DNA of 64,000 nucleotides from Hesseltinella vesiculosa (GCA_002104935.1 MCGT01000028.1:62001-126000); one strand, 5' to 3'; shown: positions 23,140 to 37,833, counted from the first letter of the stretch. Program-made: numbers and translations. Notes: generated by a model from the sequence alone, not told the origin.

Positions 23140-23955
23140 TCACACGACTGCCAGTAGCAAGTGAGAGAGACAAGTAAAAAAAAGATGGCAGTTGTTCCTA
23201 ATTGGATGGCAGCCATTCCCTTTCGTGTCCACCCTTTTTTTTTCTAAGATTTTATTCAGAATGACAGGAGAATCCCGAGCTTCAGCGTGCAACTGCACCT
23301 TCTTAAACGTCATCTTCATTTCGTGCTTGAGGAAATTGTTTACAGCTGACCGCTTAATTTCCAGACCGACGAAATCCTTTGTCAACCCGTCTATCGCTTC
23401 ATCAATTGTTGCTGCTGGGTTATCATCGAATAGGGCTGTCAAATATGCCTTATGGCTCTCATTCAATACTGGTTTTCTTCCTCCATGTTGCTTCCTCATG
23501 AGACCCTCGTCACCATGTTTTCTAAAAGCTTCCACCCACCGTTGGGCTGTGCGAGGCACCTTGAGTCCATACTTAGCAGCAATGACTGTAGTTGGTATTT
23601 GGGGTTTTTCCAGGCACTCGTCAACGATGATCTTCTTGAATTCATATGAGTAGTGCTCTCTTTTTTTGGGGGGGGGTCCCGTTTGCTGTTTGGAAGGCTG
23701 CTCTGGCTTCATGTCAGTCTCAGGAACAGGGGCAATTTGCTGCTGCATGAGTTGCCGGTGATCGTCAAACGACGTGATCCCCTCGACTTCCATCCTGACA
23801 TCCTCAACAGCCACGGCATCGTCACCATGCTCATTAAGCACATGTCCCTCACCATCCTCATATATAAACTGAAATACACTCTTTCCATGAGTAAGTGGCG
23901 GCTCTCCTGGAAGACAGGTGGCGGACTTTGGATTTCCGAGTGTCGCACAAACCAT
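23140..23955 (-). pseudogene. Tc1/mariner-type transposase, N-terminal half
   Basis: This minus-strand frame encodes the DNA-binding half of an IS630/Tc1-like transposase: YSYEFKKIIVDECLEKPQ, then YGLKVPRTAQRWVEAFRKHG, GRKPVLNESHKAYL, and FLKHEMKMTFKKVQLHAEAR, the usual linker into the catalytic domain. It breaks off after about NKILEKK and runs into unrelated sequence, so the DDE domain is missing. Its C-terminal half lies at 24042-24530, on the same strand but upstream, in the wrong order. The start is uncertain; Met at 23955 falls inside the inverted repeat 23875-23987. Confidence 0.75.
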
Positions 23956-23987
23956 GATAAATTTGGCGCAGGATTTTTTTTTTTTGT
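23875..23987. repeat. Left member of ~113-bp inverted repeat (Tc1-like element)
   Basis: Reads TACACTCTTTCCATGAGTAA, GTGGCGGCT, AGACAGGTGGCGGACTTTGG, GAGTGTCGCACAA, and AAATTTGGCGCA up to a T run and GTC. The same sequence with few changes lies inverted at 24534-24647. Such repeats suit Tc1/mariner termini, but here they flank only the C-terminal transposase half. Confidence 0.75.
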
Positions 23988-24041
23988 CGTAGATATTTTT
24001 TTTTCGTGTCGTCATCGACTTGTCGTGCGACAAACTGCTAC

Positions 24042-24530
24042 TTAAATACAACTACATAGGGGTCCTATGGAAGCAGTCATTGATGCGGGGAGAAGAATTA
24101 CCGATAAAGCCATGCAGATCCTTGATAGAAACATCATTCCACGCCGCTTTGACGATGCGGCCGACCAGAACTGCTCAATCGGATCGAGCTCAGGAGAATA
24201 GGTTGGAAGATGCATGTATCGATACCCACGATTCCTGATGAAGCTATCGATGGCCTTGGATTGATGACTTGGTGCATTGTCCATCACCAAATAGCAGCCG
24301 TCAAATTCTGGATGTTGGTCCATAGTATTCATGACCTCATTCAAGAAGGCGATGTAGTGATAAGTGTTTGTGCCGATGCCAATGTGTTTGTAGGTAACTT
24401 GATCAAGTTGCTTTTTTTGTTCCTTGTAGGCGGACTTGCCATGCTGATTTGAACAACACCAGAAGCACAAGGACCAAGGATCGTGGAAAAAGGCAACTTT
24501 CTCAAAATGCGACATTATGCATTTGGTCAT
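24042..24530 (-). pseudogene. Tc1/mariner-type transposase, C-terminal DDE half
   Basis: The frame carries the last two catalytic blocks of an IS630/Tc1 transposase: LVMDNAPSHQSK (second acidic residue) and YMHLPTYSPELDPIEQFWS (third acidic residue, Glu of PIEQFW). Before them are FLNEVMNTMDQHPEF and other family-like residues. The first catalytic Asp block is absent here and in the N-terminal half at 23140-23955, so no complete catalytic triad exists in the locus. The fragment lies 5' of its own N-terminal half on the minus strand. Confidence 0.8.
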
Positions 24531-24533
24531 CCT

Positions 24534-24647
24534 GACAAAAAAAAAAAATGTTGCGCCAAATTTGTCTTAGCTTGTGCGACACTCGAAAATCCAAAGTCCG
24601 CCACCTGTCTTCCTTGAAAGCCGCCACTTATTCATGGAAAGAGTGTA
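24534..24647. repeat. Right member of ~113-bp inverted repeat (Tc1-like element)
   Basis: Reverse complement of 23875-23987 with a few substitutions, including the A run, TTGCGCCAAATTTGTC, CTTGTGCGACACTCG, CCAAAGTCCGCCACCTGTCT and TTCATGGAAAGAGTGTA. It directly precedes the C-terminal transposase half on the minus strand. Confidence 0.75.
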
Positions 24648-24880
24648 GCATCACAGAAAAAAAAAAACTCGTCGAGACAAAGTGAATTGACCAAAAATGC
24701 AAGCCGAAATGTCGCCTTGGGAATGGCGAAATGTCGCCCTTGGTTTTCAAATTGTCAGATTCTTCTTTTCAAAATGGAAAATGAGCCATTTCTAAAATCT
24801 GTGTGTGACAATCATTTTTATCAGAACGACGGTTGAAAGTGGGCTGTCTGATAAATCGTTTTCTTCATGCCATAAACAAT

Positions 24881-26067
24881 CTAGTCCTTTTTCCTTTTGG
24901 GGTTGGTTCTTTTCATGGCGGCCATGTACTTGGCAAAGCTCGATTGGACTGCCTCCTGATGGTTGTGGACTGTGGGAAACTGGTCAGCACGGATAGGACG
25001 CATTGGTCAGAAGAGGGAACTTACTATAACCGTCCATTTCCTTGGGCATGCCGAGGGTTTCGTAAAAAGATTGCTCGCTGCGTAGCATTTGTAGATTTTC
25101 TAGCAAGTCACGATACTCGGCTAGGCGCTGCTCGTTCTTCTTGACGCGTTTCTTGATCGCCATGGCGGTCGAGGTTGGCACACGCCAGCCACGGATGACA
25201 CGCACATAAAAACCACTGCTGGATCGGAAGGTGCGCATGGTCTGGTAGGCTTTCAATTTCGAAGCCATTCGGATCCGGCGCTGCTTTCGACGTTCCTGCT
25301 TTTCTAGTTTTATCGAGCGCTCAGCTTGAGCATAGGCTCGGCGGCTGATGGGCAGCGGTCCAGTGACGCCTGCGGCTGGCCATAGATGTGGTGGTAAAAA
25401 CATCCGATAACATCGCTGAGGGTGGCGCTTTCTTGCTGCCATCGACCGGATATCTGTAGCCATCATGGATCTGGTCGTCGGCTAACCAGGAAAGGTGAGT
25501 CGCTCTGTGCATCCACCTAGACCCGACTTACATGATCGATGGCTTGTAGCTAGCCACAAAAATGGAGGTGAGCTACGTCAGGGAGGTTTCTTGTTCTTAC
25601 CTTTTGAATGACCTGGGCCAACACACCCGTTCGGCCTTGAGCAAGATTGTCAATGTGCTGCATTATACGTTGGTTGCCTTGGAGGCCAGCATCTAGCGCC
25701 TGTCTTGACTGCATGAGAAAAAATAACAAAATGAACGATGGTTTATGATTCGTAAACGATAGCGAAAGGATCGTACCTTGTTGGCATCGGACAGCAATTG
25801 TAGAATGGATTTCGGCGATGTGTTGTATTGATGAAAGCGAAAACGCTCCTTGATCATGGTGCGCAGGAACCACTGGTGTTCAGGCACTTTGTACTGGTTG
25901 GCGGTTCGTAGCAGGTAGCGGTACAATGACAGCGTCTACATACAAGATCAATGAGTGAATATCAAACGGGTGCAACAGAAGCACTGTCGTTAGGTGTGTC
26001 CTACTGTTTTCTTTGTTTCTGTCACTCGCCATTGCTTGAACGGAGCGGCAGGAAAGGACCAGGTCAT
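24881..26067 (-). CDS. LYR-motif mitochondrial protein
   Basis: Six exons (26067-26026, 25935-25777, 25708-25601, 25549-25532, 25481-25025, 24969-24881) give 290 residues. The LYR block is TLSLYRYLLRTANQYKVPE, followed by WFLRTMIKERFRFHQYNTSP, ILQLLSDANK and, across an intron, LAQGRTGVLAQVIQK, all typical of Complex1_LYR proteins that act as matrix adaptors for Fe-S proteins, assembly factors or mitoribosomes. The larger C-terminal half is basic (RSIKLEKQERRKQRRIRMAS, then RVIRGWRVPTSTAMAIKKRV) and ends KRTNPKRKKD. That extended form occurs in a fungal LYR subgroup whose partner I cannot name. Exon 4 has only 18 bases. The start MTWSFPAAPFKQWR is the first Met giving a phase-0 join. The region between this gene and 24647 holds nothing I recognise. 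Confidence 0.75.
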
Positions 26068-26460
26068 GAACGAAAAAGAGATCGAATTTGGCGTCCCGAT
26101 CCTCCTGCTACAAGTAAAAAATATCCTGCTTCTGACTGCGAATTCGTAAATAGGATGCCTATATTTGAAGAAAGTAATTGTGAGTATGTTCGAACAAAGA
26201 CAAGGTGGCCTACCAATCTGCTCGGTGTTCAACCTTAATAACATAAAAAAAAAGAGTAAAGGAAAGAAGAAAGATGGCCAGCCAAAGAATGAGACGCTGG
26301 CTTTGGAACTTCAAGCCCTTTTTTTTGTGTCACCAAAAAAAAGGCACCAAACCTTTTTTTCTTTACTTTTTCTTGCCTCTCTTTTTTTCTCTTCGCAAAG
26401 CCCCTTCCTCTTTTTTTATCTAGTTTTTATTTTATCTTGTGCATTAAGGAGGTGACCATC
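26068..26460. promoter_or_regulatory. Divergent intergenic region, LYR gene / myosin gene
   Basis: These 393 bp separate two divergently transcribed genes and must hold both promoters. There are many T runs next to the myosin start; I see no clear TATA box or other named site. Confidence 0.4.
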
Positions 26461-29400
26461 ATGACCACCCCTGATATCGCACCAGAATTGCTTCAAAGCT
26501 TAGAAGTCTACAGTAATGGAACAAGCGCATGGTTCGAAGATGAGGCCGATGCTTGGGTCTCAGCCCACCTCATCTCCAAGGACGTATCCGATACCGAAGT
26601 CAAGATGATCTTTCAAGATGACATTCACCCTGAAAGAGTATGACCGACCTCCCTTCTTTTCCGTCTAAGCTCATCCTTGCATTCTATCTTTGGCGCATTG
26701 TTTAGGAACACGTCTTTGAAGCCAAGCTCAAGCTGCTCGAGAAAAAATCCATTACCCTGCCTCCATTGCGCAACCCTCCACGTTTGGAAAACATTGATGA
26801 CTTGACCAATCTCTCTCACCTCAACGAACCTTCCGGTAAGACGACCAGCGTCTTGCCACCTTGTTATCTCACATCTCCTCATTAGTGCTGAACACTATTC
26901 GTATCCGCTACGGCCAACGCAACATTTATACGTATTCCGGTATTGTGCTGATTGCCACCAATCCGTTTGACCGCGTTCCTCTCTATGAGCCGGATATCAT
27001 CCAGCAGTATTCCGGCCGAAAGCGCGGTGAATTGGAGCCTCACTTGTTTGCCATTGCCGAAGACGCCTATCGTTGTATGATCCGCGAACAAACCAACCAA
27101 ACTATCGTTGTTTCTGGTGAAAGGTAAGCAGACAAGCGGACCGGATCACCCATCTCAGCCCTTTTATCCTTCGCGATAGTGGTGCAGGCAAGACCGTCAG
27201 TGCCAAATTCATCATGCGTTACTTTGCTACCGCCGACGACAAGGACGCCACGTCCAAGACTGCCAAGGCATCCAGCATGACCGAAGTAGAAGAGCAAATT
27301 CTTGCCACCAATCCAATCATGGAAGCCTTTGGTAATGCAAAGACCTCCCGTAATGACAACAGTTCCCGTTTTGGTAAATACATTGAAGTAAGTCGTCAGT
27401 AAATGTTATGCTTTATTATTTTGTTTTGTCTCACAAGGACACTCATCCACCTGCTCTTTTTTTTTAGATCCAATTTGATAAGACCTGTAACATTGTCGGT
27501 GCGAAGATTCGCACCTACTTGCTGGAACGCTCGCGCCTGATCTTCCAGCCCGAAGTCGAACGCAACTACCACATCTTCTACCAGGTATGGCCTGACTGAA
27601 CCACAAAAAAAAAAAAAAACGATAAAAACCACTCACTCGCTTCATCTCTGCTGGACGCATAGCTCTGTGCTGGCGCACCGATCAACGAACGCAAAGAACT
27701 AGATCTCAAGGACTGGACCAAATTCCACTACTTGAACCAAAGCGGCACCGGCGTGATTCCTGGCGTCGACGATGTTGAAGAATTCGACTTGACGCAACGC
27801 TCTTTGTCCATGGTGGGCATTGCCGTGCAAACCCAATGGCAAATCTTCCGCCTTTTGGCCTCTCTCTTGCACATTGGTAACATTGAAATCGGCGGCCGCA
27901 CCGACGCCACAGTTGCCAGCGACGAGCCTGCTCTGGCTCTGGCCACCAAGCTCCTCGGCATCAGCGCCTCTGACTTCAAAAAATGGCTGACCAAGCGCCA
28001 GATCGTCACGCGCTCCGACAGTATCATCAAGAACCTGACCCCTGCCCAAGCCGTGGTCGTGCGTGATTCCGTAGCCAAGTACATCTATGCCAGCCTGTTT
28101 GACTGGCTCGTGGACGTCGTCAACCACAGCCTGTCCTGTCAAACCGAAGGCCTCGTGTCGACCTTTATTGGTGTGCTTGATATCTATGGCTTTGAGCACT
28201 TCAAGAAGAACTCATTTGAACAATTCTGTATCAACTATGCCAACGAAAAGCTCCAGCAACAATTCAACCAGCATGTCTTCAAGCTCGAACAGGAAGAGTA
28301 CATCAAGGAGCAAATCAACTGGCAATTCATTGAATTCAGCGACAACCAGCCCTGTATTGAAATGATCGAAGCCCGCCTCGGCATCCTGTCCTTGCTGGAT
28401 GAAGTAAGCACCCGGATCAGAAAGAAAAGCCCGCGAGACTGACCCCTTATTTTCGCGCCCTCAGGAATCCCGCCTGCCCACCGGCTCCGATCAAGGCTTC
28501 TGCGATAAGCTGTTCAACAACTTCGGCACGCCTACCTACAAGAACTACTTCAAAAAGCCCCGATTTTCCAACAAGTCGTTTATCGTTGTGCACTATGCCC
28601 ACGATGTCGAGTATGAGGCGGAAGGCTTCATGGACAAAAACAAGGACACGGTGCCCGACGAGATCCTGACCCTGCTGCAGAATGCCAAGTCTGAGTTCCT
28701 CGTCGACATGCTCGCCACGGCCACCGAAGCCGCCAATGCCACGGCCCAGTCCAACCGCGAATCCGTCATGGGAACACCCAAGCCTGGACCTCTGAAACGC
28801 GCCGGCGGCGCGGCTGCCAAGAAGCCCACCCTTGGCTCCATCTTTAAACTGTCGTTGATCAGCCTCATGGACACCATCGGGCAAACCAATGTGCACTATA
28901 TCCGTTGTATCAAACCCAACGAAGCCAAGGTCGCCTGGGTGTTTGACCCGAACATGGTGCTGGCGCAACTGCGGGCCTGTGGTGTCCTCGAGACGATCCG
29001 TATCAGCTGTGCCGGCTACCCCACGCGCTGGACCTTTGAAGAATTTGCCGACCGCTACTATGCCCTGGTCAATTCCAAGTACTGGGACCCCCACACAAAC
29101 CCTGACGTCAAGCACCTCTGCCATATCATCCTCGACACGTACATCAGCGACAAGGACAAGTACCAGATCGGCCTCAGCAAGCTGTTCTTCCGTGCTGGTC
29201 AGCTTGCCTACCTTGAGAAGCTTCGTGCTGACCGCTGGAACGAATGCACCATCCTGCTGCAAAAGAACATGCGCCGCTTCATCACCCGTATTCGCTACTT
29301 GCGCATGAAAGATCTGTCGCTTCGCTTGCAACAAGTCGCTCGGCGCAAGGTCGGCCAACGCCAACTGCTGCACCTCAAACACGACAAGGTGGCCACCGTC

Positions 29401-32004
29401 ATCCAAGCCCAAGTCCGTGGTTTCCTTGCTCGCCAGCGCCAAAAGAAGATCATTGCCTTTATCACCAATATCCAAGCAGGTACTTAAAAAAAAAGTCGAT
29501 CAAAAAAAGTCGCCAAAAAAAAGCCAGAGATCCTGACTTGCCTCCCATTTTTATTAGTTACTCGGCGCAAACTCGCGCAGCGATACTTTGCAAACTTTAA
29601 ACAAAACTATGCTGCCACGCAAATCCAGCGCCTGGTCCGTGGCTTCTTGTCGCGCAAGAAACTACAGGAGCAACGCCGCTTCATCACCCGCGTGCAAGGC
29701 TGTGTCCGCAAACGCCAAGCCAAGAAACACCTGCAATCGCTCCGCGTCGAAGCCCGCTCAGCGACACATCTCCAGCAAGTGTCCTACAAGCTGGAAAACA
29801 AGGTGGTGGAGCTGACGCAGCATATCACACAGCACAAGGAGGAAAAGGAACAGATCAGGACCAAGGCCACGCAGCTCGAATCCCAGATCAAGTCGTGGAT
29901 GGACAAATACGACAAACTCGACAGCAAAACAAAAGCCCTCGAAGCAGCGGCTGTGCAATCCACGGCCACCTTGCAAGACTTGCAATCCGCTTATAACGAC
30001 CTCCAGACCAAATACGACACAACCAGCGAACAGTTAAAGGAACGCACTGCAGAGCTCGAACGACTCCAGGCCGACTTGGATCAGCATCGCAACGAAGTTA
30101 CCCAGCTGAAGAACCGGCCAGCACGCATCCAAACCCTCGGCAACGGCAATAGCGCCGGCAGCAGTAACGATGAAGTGGCTGAGCTCAAAAACCAAATCGC
30201 CGCCCTCAAGGCCCAGCTCTCGCAATCGCTCAAAACGCCCAAACGCCAAGGCTCAGTCAACTCGCCGTTCCCTCGCAGCCTGTCGCCTTCGCATGTCGCT
30301 GGTCGTGGTTACTCGCCTGATCGGTCCGCCCGTTCACCATCCTCGCCCGGAGCGGCCCACTATCGTTACAACTCGCCTCTGGCCATGGAAAACTCGGCCG
30401 ATGCCCCTCCTAGCAAGGTGATGTATGCCGAGCCCGAGCAAATGCGCCCCATGTCCTTGGACCACCACCATTTACAGCAGCAAGCCAACCCCGAAGAATC
30501 GCTGCGTCAACTGCTGCAGGACGTCGAACCGCTCGAAAAAGAAATCGTCGACGGCCTCATTATCCAGCTCAAGGTTCTGCCCCCCAGCCCACAACAATTG
30601 CCCATGCGCCAAGAAATCATGTTCCCTGCCCACACCATTGGCGTCTGTGTGACTCAAATGTGGCGTTATGGCTATCTGGCCGAATCCGAGCGATTGCTGT
30701 TCACTGTCATGGACACCATCCAACGCCACTGCCTGGTAGGAAAGAAAGAAAAAAAAAAAAAAAAAAAAGGCGCACAGCTCAAAGTCACATACATACAAGC
30801 GCATCAGGTGACTCATCCTTTATTTTTGTCTTCCCTTTGCAGAACTTCCAAGGCGAAGAAACCATTGTGCCATGCGCTTACTGGCTATCCAATGCTCATG
30901 AATTGCTGTCGCTGGTGTGCTCGACAGAGCAGGAATTGCTTCGCGATTTACAATACAACGCCATGAAGGGCCGCCGTGGTGTTGGCTGGCACGAATTCGA
31001 GAAGCTGGTGTCCACTGTCAAGTTTGAACTGCAGTGTCTGGAAGATAACCTGTACCACCACTGGCTGACCGAGCTCAAGAAACGCCTGGAGAAGATGGCC
31101 GTGCCAGCCCTGATCGAGAATCAGTCGCTGCCTGGCTTCCAGGCCACCGAAACCAACCGCTTCTTTGGCAAGATCCTGGCATCGGCAAGCACCCCCGCCT
31201 TTACCATGGACGAGCTGCTCAACTTTTTGAACCGAATCTACCGTGCGATGAAGTGCTACTACATGCACGAGACTGTGATTGAGCAGGTGCAAACGGAGCT
31301 ACTGAAGCTGATTGGCGTGTCCACCTTCAACGACCTGGTCATGCGCCGCAACTACAACTCTTGGAAGCGCGCCATGCAAATCCAATACAATATCACCCGC
31401 CTGGAGGAATGGTGCAAGATCCACGATGCTGCCGACTCGATCATCCAGCTGGAACATCTCATGCAGGCTGCAAAGCTCCTCCAATTGAAAAAGGAAACTC
31501 AGCAAGATATCCAAACCATCTATGACGTGTGCTGGCTCTTGGCCCCTTCGCAAGTCCAGAAATTGCTTCAAAATTACTACGTGGCTGACTATGAAGTAAG
31601 CTTTTTCAGCGTGGCTTAACAAAACGTGAACAACCCACTCACACGTTCATTTTTAACAGGAACCAATCAGCAACGACATTCTTAGAGCTGTGGCTTCTAG
31701 AGTCAGCAGTGGCGACGCCAATGACATTCTGTTATTGGACAATGTGTCTGTCGACGACAGTCCATATGAAGTGCCTGAGCCTGATAACGTGAACCTCTTC
31801 CAATATTTGCCATCTTTTGTAAGTGACTCCTTTTCCCCCTTTCAAAAAAGGACCCTGGGCACTCCACCTTTGAAGCTGCACTAGTGCTGAATTCATCTAA
31901 TTTTTACTTTTTAGGTCAATTTACAAAGACTGAAACAGTTGATGACGCTGACGTCAGTGGTTCCGCCCTTGACTCGCAAAGACTCCTTGAGCATGGGCGC
32001 CTAG
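26461..32004 (+). CDS. Class V myosin heavy chain (Myo2-like)
   Basis: Eleven exons join in frame (26461-26637, 26706-26835, 26886-27123, 27180-27387, 27468-27584, 27663-28403, 28465-29479, 29558-30735, 30843-31595, 31660-31818, 31915-32004) to give 1601 residues. Order: SH3-like N-terminus; motor to about residue 775 with P-loop GESGAGKT (~179-186, split by an intron), switch I NSSRFGKY, switch [10 protein letters not shown] and the [12 protein letters not shown] converter end; about six IQ motifs (~790-960) for light chains; a coiled coil (~930-1060); a Ser/Pro-rich hinge ([15 protein letters not shown]); and a C-terminal DIL cargo-binding domain (~1250-1520). This actin motor carries secretory vesicles and organelles to the hyphal tip. 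Length and domain order are normal. Antisense frames across the motor are shadows. Confidence 0.97.
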
Positions 32005-32291
32005 GATTTGCTGACCAGCTTGTGTATTGATGTGAACTAGATTTTTTTTTATTTTGTATATCGAAATGAATGTGTATGTATGACAGTAAAAGGTTGTTTC
32101 CTCATGCTGAGAATCACCCATTGGTTTTCAGTGCAACCAACCCAAGAGCAAAGTCTAAAAATACCTAAATGCGTGATTTTTTCCAAAGAATTTCCTTTTG
32201 CAAAGCTTGCCATTTTTGCTTTTTTTTTGTTTTTTTTGTGAGCCTCTCTTCTCTTCTTTTTTCCAACACAAAACAAAACTTCATCTCATCA
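32005..32291. other. Short intergenic region, myosin 3' end to WW gene
   Basis: Holds the myosin 3' UTR and the promoter of the WW-domain gene. Several T runs; no other feature seen. Confidence 0.4.
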
Positions 32292-33076
32292 ATGTCAGCT
32301 TTGCCTCCTGGTAAGTTTCTACAATAGTGGTAGCTCGTGGTAGGTCGGCTCTCTTCCGTTTTTTTTAACCGTGCTCTTGTTGCAGGTTGGTCCTACGCAC
32401 AGACGCCCGAAGGTCGATAGTAAGTTCCTTTGCTCTCTCAGCACAAAGCGACTCGAGGAAACACTAACGGCAGTCCATAGCTACTTTATCGACCCCAGCG
32501 GCCGAACAACCTGGGAAGATCCCCGTTCCCGTGGCCCTCCTCCCCCTCCTCCTGCCAACTATGGCGGCTACCCTCAACAACGAGCTTACCCCCCTCCTCC
32601 CCAACAGAATTACCCCGTTCAACAACCTCAACAACCACAAAAGAAGCACCAGTTTGGTACTGGTGCCAAGGTCGCTGCTGGCTTGGCAGCCGGCGCTCTT
32701 GGTAAACAAAAAAAAAAAAAAAAAATAGCGTCCTTTCATTAGGTCTAGACCTTTACCCCTTTTTCTTCAAATAGGCGGCATGGCGATTGGTGCATTTGTT
32801 GAGCACGAACGTGATGAAGATCGTCGTATTGAAGAATTGGAGCACAGAGGCAAGTCGGGCAGCCACATTCAAAAAGAGACAGCCTAATTTTATGCTAACC
32901 CTTGGCCCTCTTCTAGGTTACGGCGGTGGAGGTGGCTACGGTGGAGGTGGCTACTACGGAGGCGGTGGTAACACCACAATTATTAATGAAGACGGAGGCT
33001 TCTTTGGCCCTGATCGTACGACTGTCATCCAATCTGGTAAGAAAAGAAAAATGTCGACTGCCAAGGCAAAGATTGA

Positions 33077-35252
<2,176 letters not shown>

Positions 35253-35324
35253 TCTTGGAAAGAGGAAAAAAGCTTAAATTGGAAGAGCGCTGGTCCTGCC
35301 TTTTTTTTCCTTCGTTCCTCAACA

Positions 35325-35877
35325 ATGCCTCGCCGTAAAAGGATTCAATCATTAACGATGAGCATCCTTCTCAAAGACGGAGACGTACTCTCTCATCTGA
35401 TGCACAATGGTGTGTCGATAATGAAGAACAACTAACGTGCAAGCGATTTATTGAACATCATAGCCTTTTGGAAGAGTCAAAAGCCATTCAGCGCTATCGC
35501 AACATCGTCAAAACGTACCTTCCAGATAGCTCGAGCAGACTATATAATGAACTGGAATCATGAAAGCAAACAGCAGACTGGTCAGAATTCTGGATGCAAA
35601 AGCGCAGGCAACTCGCGCAGTTGGCAACACGCAAGGTTTGCCTGGATTACGCCTTGAAAGCGTTGCATATTGAGCATTCCAACAATGCACCTGACACTGA
35701 CAATGATACCAACACTCCTACTTCATCCAAGGAGAATTTTGTAGAGTCGGAGAACCACCTGCCCAGCAAGATCACCAGCAAACCATGGATGGCCGCTGGT
35801 GTCGATCTCGCGAATCTATTTTCACGCTACACGCAGTCAGCCAAAGAACGCAGCGAGGAACAGACCTTCAACATTGT
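35325..35877 (+). pseudogene. Fragment of the zinc-finger/nuclease-like family, plus copy
   Basis: This is the inverted partner of the N-terminal part of the minus-strand locus at 35946-37259; near-identity runs from about 35433 to 35877 and weakly back to ATGCCTCGCCGTAAAA at 35325. The frame LEESKAIQRYRNIVKTYLPD has TGA where the other copy has the Trp codon of NELESWKQ. A further frame break lies near 35435. It then continues WSEFWMQKRRQLAQLATRKV to QTFNIV and stops. It is non-functional. Confidence 0.75.
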
Positions 35878-35945
35878 GTAGACATGTTCGTGCAGTAATT
35901 GTGTCAAATAGAACGTGATTCCAAACCCTAAATATTATTATTAAG

Positions 35946-37259
35946 TTATGGTGAAACAGGTTCCTGCATCCAAATCAAAGATGTTTTACCATGAACTTGG
36001 AACAGCATGCAACCATCAAGATAGTTCATATCGATGCTATCCTTGGAATAGAGTGCCAGGCGAAGGAGGTCATGACAAAGTTCGTAATTTGATGCGTGTT
36101 GAACCCTGGCTTCCCCAAAGCCTAGCGATTGTCCAAAAGATAGCTGATTTACCTTGCTAATCACAGCATCTGGTCGTTGTCTGGGAGTTTTGGGAGCGAT
36201 GATGTCCGACCAGCGCAGGTGAACATCTTTGACAGGATCGGAAATGAGGCGCGACAGGATGGGATCAAAGAAGGTGCATGTTAGTTCATTCTCAACAAGG
36301 CTGTCCTCGTCTTTGATGGGGTTTGTAGGAAGCTTGCCGATCCTATTCAAGTAAAATAATAGATATCAGTATGAGGAAGATGAATGCTTTTATCCGATGT
36401 ACAAATTGACAATGCCCTTCGTTGACAATAGCTTTTTTGAATGGACTGAGATCATTAGCCAACTGCTGTAGTTCAAGCTCAGCAATGTCGATAGCTTTTG
36501 AGCGTTTGTCCAGCCATATCTACGACTTTGATTTCGTTCACCATATTGTTCACGATGCGAGATAGCTTCATAAATTCAGCATCCTCCCAATCCAAATCCC
36601 GGTCGAGCGCCTTGGAGAGTAGTGCCTCAGTGATTTTATCGAGAGTGGTTTGACCAAAGTGATCGATAAGCTGGTCGCTGTGTTGATTTGGGCATAAAAA
36701 GAGTATTCCAGTGAGAGACAGGATATCATGCAGTGAGCCACCAATGCTGAAGGTCTGTTCCTCGCTGCGTTCTTTGTCTGACTGCGTGTAGCGTGAAAGT
36801 AGATTCGCGAGATCGACACCGGCGACCATCCATGGTTTGCTGGTGATCTTGCTGGGCAGGTGGTTCTCCGACTCTACAAAATTCTCCTTGGATGAAGTAG
36901 GAGTGTTGGTATCATTGTCAGTGTCAGGTGCATTGTTGGAATGCTCAATATGCAACGCTTTCAAGGCGTAATCCAGGCAAACCTTGCGTGTTGCCAACTG
37001 CGCGAGTTGCCTGCGCTTTTGCATCCAGAATTCTGACCAGTCTGCTGTTTGCTTCCATGATTCCAGTTCATTATATAGTCTGTTCGAGCTATCTGGAAGG
37101 TACGTTTTGACGATGTTGCGATAGCGCTGAATGGCTTTTGACTCTTCCAAAAGGCCATGATGTTCAATAAATCGCTTGCACGTTAGATGCGAGGGTATGC
37201 CTCTGACTTCGATTAGGCTGCTCTTCCTCCATGATTGAAGTGTTTTTACGGCGAAGCAT
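35946..37259 (-). pseudogene. Broken gene of the zinc-finger/nuclease-like family
   Basis: Coding pieces in order are: a start ATGCTTCGCCGTAAAA at 37259; a frame break near 37175; the long frame down to 36479 (GLLEESKAIQRYRN ... IVNNMVNEIKVVDMAG); a second frame break near 36520; ELELQQLANDLSPFKKAI; an intron; then RIGKLPTNPIKDEDSLVENE. That is followed by TFFDPILSRLISDP, LRWSDIIAPKT, RPDAVISKV and LGFGEARVQHASN. The last part aligns by eye with 45237-46820, where the same blocks read GKLPRHQISNDI, RFIDPFLCGLFDDP, LRWTNEL, RPDICITSL and HGFGEVKSA. So the PD...ExK motif is present with Lys changed to Arg. No N-terminal zinc fingers remain. Confidence 0.7.
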
Positions 37260-37385
37260 TGTTCTGAAGGAAAAAAAAAAAAAAAAGAAAAGAAATTTTC
37301 TGTTTTTAATACGAACCTCCTCGTTTATTCTCTTGGTTCATGTAAAAATTGGCTTGATAAATTGTCGGAGCTTTCATTTTATGTC

Positions 37386-37645
37386 ACAGATGACTACGGT
37401 GGCACGGAAACCATCACAAGAACCGACGGTGGTTTGAAGATACCACAACAAGTAAACTCGAATCGACTGCCATTTTACAACACATTCACTCCTTCGATTC
37501 TTGCTAGTTACTGAAACTGACCGCTATGGTGACACCACGGTGGTGGTAAGGACACCAAAGAGGCATGTCGAGCAGTCGGCGGCTCTAACACATTCTCTCT
37601 CTTTGCTGGCGCTGCATTCATAGGAGGAAGACAGTTGGTTCTAAA
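37386..37645 (+). pseudogene. Duplicated 3' exons of the WW-domain gene
   Basis: Matches exons 6-8 and their introns at 33101-33355. ACCGATGGCTGGTTTGAAG has become ACCGACGGTGGTTTGAAG, a one-base loss that shifts the frame in exon 6. The upstream exons, including the WW domain, are absent. Confidence 0.8.
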
Positions 37646-37833
37646 TTAAAATCAGGGTTATCAGTAGCTTATTCACCGTCGAAAATAAATCGGTGCAGTA
37701 TGAAATGGCAATCGGTATAAAGGTTCCGCCAGCAAAACGAGACAATGCAGCCTTGATGCTGCCAACGCATCTCCATAGCTATAATACACGTTTTATATAT
37801 GGTAGATGTGGAGCTAGAGTACAGAGTCATGAT

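Noticed and set aside
28447..29475. Long minus-strand open frame (342 codons) inside the myosin gene
   Set aside because: It is antisense to the conserved motor/IQ exon and has no motif of its own; codon bias of the sense gene keeps it open.
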